Assembly: GCA_019638595.1 (NCBI GenBank)
Contig: JAHBTJ010000002.1
Location: forward strand, 62,001-126,000
Reading direction: 5' to 3'
DNA: 64,000 nucleotides
From: Chitinophagaceae bacterium
GTDB lineage: Bacteria; Bacteroidota; Bacteroidia; Chitinophagales; Chitinophagaceae
Position numbers and translations under genes: made by a program. Shown here one piece after another: positions 52,275 through 60,473 of this stretch; position 1 is the stretch's first letter; each line of letters begins with the position of its first letter. The notes below the pieces were generated by a model, which was given only the letters and a program-made list of their open reading frames with translations, was not told the DNA's origin and made no database searches.

Positions 52275-53321
52275 ATGAAATGGAAATTTGCGAAATATGC
52301 TTTGCTGGTGGCGGCTTTTGGGTTTGCGATCAATACTGTTGATGCACAAACCAGGCAGAAGACAACGAGAAAACCTGCCGCTACTACTAAAAAGAAAGCG
52401 ACCACTAAAAAAACGCAGGCCAACGTGGCAGACGCTAACCTGGGTACTCAAAAGCAGGATACGCTGGTGGTTACGGCTCCTAAACCTGATCCTATTAAAA
52501 TGGATACTATCAGGAAGTCGCTCCGTAACGACAATGCAATAGAAAAAAATCTTGTAAAAGACCGTACGCCGCTTAGCTACGAGCATATTCGCGAAGACGA
52601 TGCCATTTACAGGGAAAAAGTATGGCGGGAAATTGATATTCGTGAAAAGATCAATTTGCCGTTCCGCTACAGCGCAGATGAAGACAATGGCAACCAGCGC
52701 TTCATCGCCATTTTGCTGAATACGATCAAAAGCGGCGAGGTTACAGCTTTCGACGCTTCTATTGACGACAGGTTTACCACGCCGATGACACTTGATCAGA
52801 TCGGATCAAAGCTTGCAGGCGGATGTGATACCATTATGGTGCCTGATACCGAGAAAGATCCTGACCTTTCGAAGGGTATAATGAAGCAGTCTGTAGTGTG
52901 CGAAGAGTTCAATATGGACGATGTTACCAAGTTCAGGATCAAGGAAGAGTGGGTATTTGACAAAGAATCTTCAAGAATGTATGTAAGAATACTGGGTATT
53001 GCGCCCGTTAAAACATATTTCGATAAGATCACCGGCAAAGAATTAGGTTCTTCTCCTATTTTCTGGATCTATTACCCGGATATGCGCCCGGCGCTGGCAA
53101 AATTTGAAGTATACAATGGTAAGAACTTCGGCGCCCGCATGAGCTGGGAAGAATTGTTCGAAAGCCGTTTCTTTGGCAGCTATATTATCAAATCCACTTT
53201 AGACAATCCTCACGATCTTTACCTGAAGTCTTATGTAAAAGATGACATCCTGAGGTTACTGGAAGGCGAAAATATTAAAGACAGGATTTTTAACTACGAG
53301 CAGGATTTGTGGCAATACTAA
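52275..53321 (+). CDS. gldN: GldN, type IX secretion ring protein
   Basis: The 348-residue product has a signal peptide ending VDAQT and a Lys/Thr-rich linker (about 25-60, TTRKPAATTKKKATTKKTQ). The conserved GldN/PorN domain follows: YREKVWREIDIREKINLPFR, FWIYYPDMRPALAKFEVYN and SWEELFESRFFGSYIIK. It binds GldK in the periplasmic ring. It is the last gene of the operon and is followed by a strong terminator. Confidence 0.96.
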   Translation: MKWKFAKYALLVAAFGFAINTVDAQTRQKTTRKPAATTKKKATTKKTQANVADANLGTQKQDTLVVTAPKPDPIKMDTIRKSLRNDNAIEKNLVKDRTPLSYEHIREDDAIYREKVWREIDIREKINLPFRYSADEDNGNQRFIAILLNTIKSGEVTAFDASIDDRFTTPMTLDQIGSKLAGGCDTIMVPDTEKDPDLSKGIMKQSVVCEEFNMDDVTKFRIKEEWVFDKESSRMYVRILGIAPVKTYFDKITGKELGSSPIFWIYYPDMRPALAKFEVYNGKNFGARMSWEELFESRFFGSYIIKSTLDNPHDLYLKSYVKDDILRLLEGENIKDRIFNYEQDLWQY

Positions 53322-53343
53322 GATTGTAAAGTATAAATACTTA

Positions 53344-53377
53344 AAAGGGGTCAATGGTAAAACATTGACCCCTTTTT
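53344..53377 (+). terminator. Strong intrinsic terminator of gldKLMN
   Basis: AAAGGGGTCAATG (53344-53356) pairs perfectly with CATTGACCCCTTT (53363-53375), followed by a T-run. It begins 22 bp after the gldN stop. Confidence 0.93.
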
Positions 53378-53525
53378 CTTGTGGCTTATATTCAATGTTT
53401 AAACTGTATTTTATAGAGGCAATGTGCCCTGCGGTTACATAAAAATACCCATATTCAGGTATTGCAATCTCCGCACTCTACATTATCTTTACCGCGGTTT
53501 TTCATAGGATATTGGATTTTAAAAA

Positions 53526-53555
53526 CGGGGCTGGATTTTCATCCTGGCCCCTTTT
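53526..53555. terminator. Second, probably bidirectional terminator between gldN and uvrC
   Basis: GGGGC-T-GGAT (53526-53535) pairs with ATCC-TG-GCCCC (53540-53550) and is followed by TTTTT on the plus strand, with AAAAC before it on the left. It lies just downstream of the uvrC stop on the opposite strand and so would end uvrC transcription. The interval 53378-53525 holds no recognisable gene. Confidence 0.7.
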
Positions 53556-53577
53556 TCTTTAGGTACCGGCTTCTGTT

Positions 53578-55401
53578 TTATAAGATATTATCCTTTTCCT
53601 GCTTTTGAAAATGCTGATGTATCAACGCAGCTTTTGCATTACCTACCACAGCGGTTAATTCCTCTAATGGTTTTTGCTTAATGTTTTTCACCGACCGGAA
53701 TGTTTTTAGCAGCAGATCCGCTGTAGCCTTTCCGATGCCTTCTATTGTTTCCAGCTCATTTTTAAAAGTGCCCTGGCTTCTTTTCTTCCGGTGAAAAGTA
53801 ATTCCAAACCTGTGTACTTCATCCCTTATCTTTCTCAAAAGCTTCAGGCTATTACTGTCCCATTCCAGCTTCAATGATTGCTGGTCGCCGCTGAAAAAAA
53901 GCTCTTCTTCATTTTTTGCCAGCCCCACCAGTGTCATTTTGCCAGTCAGCCCAAGTTCCCTAATAGCTTCCAGCGCGGCGCCGAGCTGTCCTTTACCACC
54001 ATCAATAATCACCAGTTGGGGTAAGGGCTCATTTTCCGAGCTTAGCCGTTTATAGCGCCTGCACACCGCTTCTTTCATCGTAGCAAAATCATTAATGCCT
54101 TCTACGGTTTTTACATTAAAATGCCTGTAATCGTTTTTGCTTGGCATACCCATTTTAAAGCATACCATGGCAGAAACCGGGAAGCTTCCCTGGAAATTTG
54201 AATTATCAAAGCATTCTATATGAACGGGTAATTCCGGAAGTTTAAGATCAGCCTGTAGCTGTTCCAGCAGCTTTTTTTTCTCGGTATCGGTTTTCTCCTC
54301 CAGCTTCAGCATTTTTCTTTTCCGGAGCTCCTCCTGGAAATAGTTCACATTTTTTTGCGAAAGATCCAGCAGCTTCTTTTTGTCTCCTGCCCTGGGTATG
54401 GTTATGTCAACACCCACCCTGGGAAATTCTATATTAAACGGTACAATTATTTCGCTGGCGCTGCTGTTGAAGGTATCCCTTAACTGGGCTACCGCAAACG
54501 AAAGTATTTCAGCCTCGGTTTCCTCCAGCTTTTTTTCAAGGGTAATGGTTTGGGCTTGCACAATGCTGCCGTTTTCAACCATCAGGTAGTTTACATACGC
54601 TATATTGCCTTCCTGCAAAATAGAAAACACATCAAGCGTACCAAGCTTATCGTTCACTACGGTTGACCTGGCCCGGTATTGTTGCAGGTGTTCTATTTTT
54701 TTCCTGAACAGTTCGGCTTTCTCAAATTCAAGATTACCGGCATAGGTTTTCATTTCTTCCTTAAACTGGCTGATGACCGGGCCCAGGTTGCCTTTAAGCA
54801 GGTTCTTTATTTGCTGCAGCCCCATTTTGTAATCCTCTTCCGTCTGTAATCCTTCGCAAGGTCCCTTGCAATTTCCCAAATGGTATTCAAGGCACACTTT
54901 GAACTTTTTCTTTTGGATGTTTGCGGGGGTTAAATTGAGCTTACAGGTGCGGATGGGAATGTTTTGCCGGATAAAGTCCAGGAGTTCCCGCACTTTGCCT
55001 ACCGATGTATAGGGTCCCAGGTATTCAGATCCGTCGCTTATTTTTCGCCTGGTAAGAAAAATGCGGGGAAAATGTTCGTTTTTAATAACGATAAAGGGAA
55101 AGCTCTTATCATCCTTGAGGTCAATATTGTACTTTGGCTGAAACTGCTTAATAAGTGAGTTTTCCAGTAAAAAAGCATCCTGCTCCGAATCAACAATGGT
55201 GAACTCAATCCGGTGAATACGTTGCACCAGCTCATGCGTTTTATAATTGTGCTGGTTTTTATTAAAGTAGGAGCTGACCCTTTTCCTTAAACTTTTCGCT
55301 TTGCCAACATACAGCAATTCATTACTGGAACTGAAGTATTTATAAATGCCCGGCTGTACCGGAATGGTATGTACTATTTCCTGGAATGCTGCAGTGGTCA
55401 T
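53578..55401 (-). CDS. uvrC: Excinuclease ABC subunit C
   Basis: The 607-residue product is full-length UvrC. A GIY-YIG nuclease lies at the N-terminus (PVQPGIYKYFSSSNELLYVG, KAKSLRKRVSSYF). A UvrB-interacting UVR motif is near 205-240 (MKTYAGNLEFEKAELFRKKI). The RNase H-like UvrC endonuclease domain contains IECFDNSNFQGSFPVSAMVC and VIIDGGKGQLGAAL, and helix-hairpin-helix motifs end the protein (LETIEGIGKATADLLLKTF). It makes both incisions in nucleotide-excision repair. Confidence 0.97.
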   Translation of the reverse strand: MTTAAFQEIVHTIPVQPGIYKYFSSSNELLYVGKAKSLRKRVSSYFNKNQHNYKTHELVQRIHRIEFTIVDSEQDAFLLENSLIKQFQPKYNIDLKDDKSFPFIVIKNEHFPRIFLTRRKISDGSEYLGPYTSVGKVRELLDFIRQNIPIRTCKLNLTPANIQKKKFKVCLEYHLGNCKGPCEGLQTEEDYKMGLQQIKNLLKGNLGPVISQFKEEMKTYAGNLEFEKAELFRKKIEHLQQYRARSTVVNDKLGTLDVFSILQEGNIAYVNYLMVENGSIVQAQTITLEKKLEETEAEILSFAVAQLRDTFNSSASEIIVPFNIEFPRVGVDITIPRAGDKKKLLDLSQKNVNYFQEELRKRKMLKLEEKTDTEKKKLLEQLQADLKLPELPVHIECFDNSNFQGSFPVSAMVCFKMGMPSKNDYRHFNVKTVEGINDFATMKEAVCRRYKRLSSENEPLPQLVIIDGGKGQLGAALEAIRELGLTGKMTLVGLAKNEEELFFSGDQQSLKLEWDSNSLKLLRKIRDEVHRFGITFHRKKRSQGTFKNELETIEGIGKATADLLLKTFRSVKNIKQKPLEELTAVVGNAKAALIHQHFQKQEKDNIL

Positions 55402-55477
55402 AATAATTTCACTGCAAAATTAATTTAATACGGTAAAAGAAGGGATACGGGATTTGTTATAATAACCAGGCGAAATA

Positions 55478-56056
55478 TTATTCATCCCAAATAAACCTTT
55501 CCTGTATTATCTTATCGGGCTGGTTAGGCTCTTGAATAAGGGACGTGACCTGGCAGCTTTTATTGGCATTCCATAGCATTTTCTTTAGAACAACGCTGTT
55601 GCCGGCCTTTATTATTTTTTCAATATAAATGGTTTTTACGGCGGCGTTTTCCTGTGTTAGTAATATATCTGTTTTTCTAACAGACAGATCGTGATCATTG
55701 CTTTGAGGAGCATAGCTTAGGGTAATTACGCCGAGGGTAGCGTCAATAAACGAAGTTTCAGCATAGCTTTTTTTCTGATCTTCCCCACTGATATCAGACC
55801 GGATGAACTCCTGTCCTATATTTTTACGGAATTCATTTTTTTCAATGATAGCCGTATCCGTACTATTATTTACGGTGGTATAATGTATAATAGCCAATGG
55901 AACCGAATCAAGATAGTTTAGCTGGCTTTCAATGTAACCGGCTATAGGGTAAAATTGTTTTGCAGCAGTATCTTCTTCTTTGGAGCTTTCAGCATTTTTG
56001 CAGTGTATACCAGCCGTTAAAATTGAAAATACCAGGATGACCTGAAGTTTGTTCAT
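55478..56056 (-). CDS. Putative lipoprotein, unknown function
   Basis: The 192-residue product has a signal peptide with a lipobox-like TAGIHC (Cys about 19), then an acidic linker (KNAESSKEEDTAAKQ). The body looks like a small beta-sheet domain (YIESQLNYLDSVPLAIIHYT; SFIDATLGVITLSYAP). No family is recognised with certainty. It is followed on the same strand, after a gap of 76 bp, by uvrC, and may share transcription. Confidence 0.75.
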   Translation of the reverse strand: MNKLQVILVFSILTAGIHCKNAESSKEEDTAAKQFYPIAGYIESQLNYLDSVPLAIIHYTTVNNSTDTAIIEKNEFRKNIGQEFIRSDISGEDQKKSYAETSFIDATLGVITLSYAPQSNDHDLSVRKTDILLTQENAAVKTIYIEKIIKAGNSVVLKKMLWNANKSCQVTSLIQEPNQPDKIIQERFIWDE

Positions 56057-56184
56057 ACAATAAAAATAATTAGCAGAGGTTGATCAAAAAGACAGTCATT
56101 GTAACCCTTGTAACGACCTTTAGAGGCCGGTTCCAATAGCATAAAACTTATAAATGTTTATTGTATTGTTTACAAAGGAAGAAA

Positions 56185-57498
56185 TTAACGAAGCGTTTTG
56201 GTTACGCCGATCTTAAATCCAAAATCAACCATGTATTCGTTGATGGGGTACGGGTTTTTATAGCTGGAAAGGATCTGGTAGCGTAACTGGGGACCTGCCT
56301 GCATTTTAAATGAGCCCATATTGTATGATACAAAAGTTTCAACCCCGGCATTAATATTCCAGCGGCGGATAAGCGACGGATCCTGCCCGTAATGCTTGAA
56401 GTCTGTAGAAAGCAGGTACACGTTATTGGCAAAATTGTATACAGGCTGTGCGCTTGCGGCAACGTTCCACCTGAATGTTGAGTTGCCCAATACACTCCAT
56501 TCAAAGCCTACCGGCATGGATATCTGGTAATATTCATTATTAAGCCAGGCGGCGCCCCGCCCGGAATAGTTCAGCAGGGTAGAGGGCACCCTGATAGAGT
56601 CGCTTCCCTGTACGGCGAGGGTAGCTGATGATTGTTTAACAGGCAAAGCGCTCAACTGGTACCTGGAGTAATTTAACTGTAGACCCGCTTTTAACAGGAA
56701 GTTGGGAGCTACCTTATAGTTTAAGCCTATTCCAACCTCAGCCCCTATGGCCGGCTTTTGCGTTACAGAATTATTAATGGAGCTGGTTTGTTGATCAAGG
56801 CTGGCGGGCACACCCCTGAACACTTCCGTAATATCCTGTATGCCACTTGTTAGCTTCCTGTAGCTAACGGTTGGCGAAAACGAAATTTGCCATGAAAATT
56901 TTGATCTTCTGAAAACTTCACCACCCCATAAAACTTTTTTTATGGTATTTTCCCCGGCTGCTTCCTGCTCCTTATCAACTGTTACGATCTGTGTTTTATT
57001 GTTGAGCATATTAAGCGCTGCTACCGCGTTTTTTACAGGAGTTTTGGTAAACTCCGGGGCAACTTCTTCCAATGGGGCGGAGGTGGTTGTAGTTACTGCA
57101 AGAGCTCTTACCTGTTCTGTTTGGAACAGATCTTTACTGTTTACAGGCCCGGATGCTGTTACAAAAGCCTGCATCTGGATAGCAGGTGTTTGAACATTTT
57201 CTGGTTTATATAATGCTATGGGGGGCGCGTTAACAGGTATATCGGCAGCCGAAGTAAGATTGTTTTGCGCTAATGCAATATGATTCGTGTTGTACCTGAT
57301 GCCGGAAGCGCCGTTATTATAGTCGCGATGATCTACAATTACAGAAGTGCCTAATAGCAATAAAAGCGTGAGCGTAATATAGGGCCATTTTCTTTGCGGC
57401 TTAAGTGATCGTTGAATATTACTCCAAGCCTTGTCTGACGGGTAAAGTTTATATTGATCAGCTTTCTCCTTCAGGAATTTTTCAAACTCATCGTCCAT
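56185..57498 (-). CDS. Membrane-anchored protein with C-terminal outer-membrane-type beta-barrel, sigma-factor partner
   Basis: The ATG at 57498 (MDDEFEKFLKEKADQYKLYP) is preferred to the one 18 bp upstream. The first ~40 residues are helical and charged, as in anti-sigma N-termini. A single membrane helix follows (WPYITLTLLLLLGTSVIVD, about 38-56), then a ~160-residue linker. A C-terminal region of about 220 residues reads as an outer-membrane beta-barrel (SWQISFSPTVSYRKL, GVTKTLR). The gene lies 88 bp after the ECF sigma gene on the same strand, so an anti-sigma or signal-relay role is likely. An inner-membrane helix joined to a barrel is unusual, since they belong to different membranes. 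Confidence 0.75.
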   Translation of the reverse strand: MDDEFEKFLKEKADQYKLYPSDKAWSNIQRSLKPQRKWPYITLTLLLLLGTSVIVDHRDYNNGASGIRYNTNHIALAQNNLTSAADIPVNAPPIALYKPENVQTPAIQMQAFVTASGPVNSKDLFQTEQVRALAVTTTTSAPLEEVAPEFTKTPVKNAVAALNMLNNKTQIVTVDKEQEAAGENTIKKVLWGGEVFRRSKFSWQISFSPTVSYRKLTSGIQDITEVFRGVPASLDQQTSSINNSVTQKPAIGAEVGIGLNYKVAPNFLLKAGLQLNYSRYQLSALPVKQSSATLAVQGSDSIRVPSTLLNYSGRGAAWLNNEYYQISMPVGFEWSVLGNSTFRWNVAASAQPVYNFANNVYLLSTDFKHYGQDPSLIRRWNINAGVETFVSYNMGSFKMQAGPQLRYQILSSYKNPYPINEYMVDFGFKIGVTKTLR

Positions 57499-57586
57499 GT
57501 AAATATTTCTCTCCATAGTCAGTTCCTTGGTATATCCATTATAAAGAGGCTAGCTCATTACTCTTTTATTTAGTCTTTTGTTTTGG

Positions 57587-58162
57587 TCAGGGATGTACCG
57601 CCAGTAATTCAACTTTAGAATCATAGGACGGCATAAGGTTTCTCTTCAGTAAAATGTCTTCCAGCATCGCTTTTGCCCTTGTGTATTGCGATCTGCTGGT
57701 ACTTTCTTCAATGTCCAGCATTTCTGCAATTTCGCGGTGCGAGTAACCTTCAACAGCGTACAGGTTCAGCACCGTTCTGTACCCGATAGGCAGCATCCGT
57801 ATACATTCCACTACCTGCTTTGCCTGCACGATAGACGGAATGCTTTCTTCACGTATATACACGCCCGAAGCATGTATCAGGTCTACACTCGCGGTGAATT
57901 TTTTATTCTTCTTCAGGTTATTGATGCACGTATGTACAATAATTTTCCTTATCCATCCCTCCAATGCACCGCGGTTCTGGAATTGTGCTATTTGTGTAAA
58001 GATCTTAATGAAACCTTCCTGCAACATGTCTTCCGCGTCTTCACGACTTTTAGCGTACCTGTAACATACCGACAACATTTTGGGACTATACCTGTAATAT
58101 AGTTCCTGCTGCGCTGCCACATTGTTACGGATACAGCCTTTAAGCATAGCTTCTTCTGTCAT
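57587..58162 (-). CDS. ECF-type RNA polymerase sigma factor
   Basis: Starting at ATG 58162 (MTEEAMLKGCIRNNVAAQQE) the product is 191 residues, normal for ECF sigma factors; an in-frame start at 58285 adds an unconserved tail. Region 2 contains YYRYSPKMLSVCYRYAKSRE and DAEDMLQEGFIKIFTQIAQF. Region 4 contains LPIGYRTVLNLYAVEGYSHR and EIAEMLDIEESTSRSQYTRA. The downstream membrane-anchored barrel protein is the likely regulator. The target regulon is unknown. Confidence 0.92.
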   Translation of the reverse strand: MTEEAMLKGCIRNNVAAQQELYYRYSPKMLSVCYRYAKSREDAEDMLQEGFIKIFTQIAQFQNRGALEGWIRKIIVHTCINNLKKNKKFTASVDLIHASGVYIREESIPSIVQAKQVVECIRMLPIGYRTVLNLYAVEGYSHREIAEMLDIEESTSRSQYTRAKAMLEDILLKRNLMPSYDSKVELLAVHP

Positions 58163-58327
58163 GAAATCAAGGTTGATTTCATGTAATTTAGACAATTTTT
58201 TGATACCAGATGCTGCCCGGAGCGTAAAAAAATTACATTTCATCCTGCCGGCAAAAAACGGTAAACGCTGCAGAACGCCGGGCAAAAGCCGGTTGTTTTT
58301 TAAACTAATTGAAAATCAATACGATAT

Positions 58328-59854
58328 TTAATCTTCAATCAATATATTGCCCGTCATTTCCCCGGGTATGGGCAGGTTCATCATCCTGAGAATGGTGGGC
58401 GCTATATCACCCAGCTTGCCCGGGTGTATGTTGCCTTTCCAATCTTTGGCGATAATAAAAAACGGAACCGGGTTTAATGTATGTGCAGTGTTGGGTGATC
58501 CGTCTTCATTCACAATATAATCGGCATTGCCGTGGTCGGCGGTAAGAAAGATAGTGTACCCGTTTTCAAGTCCCGCAGTTATGATTTTTTCCACACAGCT
58601 ATCCACGGTTTCAACGGCTTTTACAACGGCGTTCCAAACGCCTGTATGCCCTACCATATCTGCATTAGCATAATTAAGGCATATAAAATCGGCTGCCTGG
58701 CTTTTAATTTCTGGCAGCAACAGATCTGTAAGCTCATTGGCGCTCATTTCAGGCTTTAGATCGTAGGTAGCCACTTTGGGAGAAGGCGCCATAATTCTTT
58801 TTTCGCCTGTAAAAGGAGTTTCGCGCCCACCGCTGAAGAAAAAGGTAACATGCGGGTATTTCTCGGTTTCGGCTATTCTTATTTGGTTTAAGCCATTGGC
58901 TTCTATTACTTCGCCCAGCGTGTGGGTTAGATTGTCGTTTTCAAAAATTACCGAAACATTTTTAAAGGTCCTATCGTAATCCGTCATGGTTGTATAATGC
59001 AACGCAAGCGTACGCATTCCAAAATCAGGCATATCGGTTTGTGTTAATACTTCGGTTATTTCGCGGCAACGGTCGGTTCGGAAATTAAAGCAAATAACAG
59101 CGTCGCCTTCTTTTATACGCCCCTTACCCGCGGGAATACCGGCGTTGATGATGGGTTTTATGAACTCATCCGTTACATTTTCGTTATAGGATTTTTCAAC
59201 TGAGCCGATCATGTTAGAAGATAGTTCTCCTGCCCCGTTTACGAGGGCGTCGTATGCGAGCTTTACTCTTTCCCAACGCTTATCCCTGTCCATGGCATAA
59301 TAACGCCCTGTAATGGTAGCAATGGTTCCGGCAGAATGAGCAAGATGATCCTGCAGTTCTTTCAAAAAGCCCAACCCGCTTTTGGGATCTGTATCGCGTC
59401 CGTCGGTAAAAGCGTGGATGAAAACATCATCTAGGTTGGCGGCTTTGCATATATCGGTGATGGCTTTGAGGTGATTGATATGAGAATGAACACCGCCATC
59501 GCTTACAAGACCTAAAAGATGGAGCGACCTGTTGTTTTCCTTTGCGTATTGAATGGCATTCAGCAGGGTTTTATTTTGAGCAAGCTCGCCCGTTCTTATG
59601 GCTACATTAATACGCTGGAGTTCCTGGTATACAATGCGCCCCGCGCCCAGGTTCAGGTGCCCCACTTCGCTATTGCCCATTTGTCCGTCGGGCAAGCCCA
59701 CATCTTCTCCGCAGGTAATAAGGGTAGTATGGGGGTATTTATTGTATAATGAGCTCACAAAAGGCGTTTTGGCGTGCTGGATAGCGTCGCTGGACTTTAC
59801 ATTTCCGAGCCCCCATCCATCCATGATGATCAGAATAACTTTTTTGCTTTTCAT
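58328..59854 (-). CDS. gpmI: 2,3-bisphosphoglycerate-independent phosphoglycerate mutase
   Basis: The 508-residue product has the metal-site start MKSKKVILIIMDGWGLG. The catalytic Ser is in GNSEVGHLNLGAGRIVYQEL. VSDGGVHSH, HAFTDGRDTDP and FLTADHGNADYI complete the alkaline-phosphatase-like metal centre. It interconverts 2- and 3-phosphoglycerate in glycolysis with manganese. Length is typical. It appears monocistronic. Confidence 0.97.
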   Translation of the reverse strand: MKSKKVILIIMDGWGLGNVKSSDAIQHAKTPFVSSLYNKYPHTTLITCGEDVGLPDGQMGNSEVGHLNLGAGRIVYQELQRINVAIRTGELAQNKTLLNAIQYAKENNRSLHLLGLVSDGGVHSHINHLKAITDICKAANLDDVFIHAFTDGRDTDPKSGLGFLKELQDHLAHSAGTIATITGRYYAMDRDKRWERVKLAYDALVNGAGELSSNMIGSVEKSYNENVTDEFIKPIINAGIPAGKGRIKEGDAVICFNFRTDRCREITEVLTQTDMPDFGMRTLALHYTTMTDYDRTFKNVSVIFENDNLTHTLGEVIEANGLNQIRIAETEKYPHVTFFFSGGRETPFTGEKRIMAPSPKVATYDLKPEMSANELTDLLLPEIKSQAADFICLNYANADMVGHTGVWNAVVKAVETVDSCVEKIITAGLENGYTIFLTADHGNADYIVNEDGSPNTAHTLNPVPFFIIAKDWKGNIHPGKLGDIAPTILRMMNLPIPGEMTGNILIED

Positions 59855-60015
59855 GGCGCAAAAGTAATTTATTTACAGCAAGCGGGGTAATAGAATGGGT
59901 TTACCCTGTGGATGCCTGGAACGCCCCTTATACAGGGCTATTTATCAACATCGTGCAGGGGATAGGTAATCTGGCATATTTTTAGCATTCTTCCAGGCCA
60001 GGAATTTTTCCGTTT

Positions 60016-60402
60016 ATGAAATGCTTGATACTCATATTGCTCCCGTTAGTTGTAGTATTACTTTCGTTCAGGGTTTCTTTTTCTATTGAAGATGTGGTGT
60101 CGGCTATGAAGGCCGGAAATGCCAGCCAGTTATCACAATACTTTGATAATATGGTTGAAATAACACTGCACGATAAAAGCAATGCCTATAGCCGCAGCCA
60201 GGCACAGGTAATTTTAAAAGACTTTTTCAATTCTTACGGTGTAAAAGCATTTCGCATCGTGCATAAAGGTTCCAACAGCGGTTCCGAGTTTTGCATTGGT
60301 AATCTCCAGACAAAATATGGTGAATTCCGCACCACCATTTTTATGCGCTCCCGTTCAGAAAAACAGGTGCTCCAGGAAATCCGTTTCGAAGAAAGAGAAT
60401 AG
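60016..60402 (+). CDS. DUF4783 secreted protein
   Basis: The 128-residue product has an N-terminal signal/membrane segment (CLILILLPLVVVLLSFRVSF) and a compact NTF2-like domain: IEDVVSAMKAGNASQLSQYF, DNMVEITLHDKSNAYSRSQA, LKDFFNSYGVKAFRIVHKG. This is the DUF4783 family, common in Bacteroidota and of unknown function. It is divergent from gpmI and convergent with the following molybdoenzyme operon. Confidence 0.87.
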   Translation: MKCLILILLPLVVVLLSFRVSFSIEDVVSAMKAGNASQLSQYFDNMVEITLHDKSNAYSRSQAQVILKDFFNSYGVKAFRIVHKGSNSGSEFCIGNLQTKYGEFRTTIFMRSRSEKQVLQEIRFEERE

Positions 60403-60473
60403 AAAGGATATTACAGGCTACTAAAATTATGCTTCCATACAGGGAATAGATAAAGAACGTCTTTAGCAGATCA

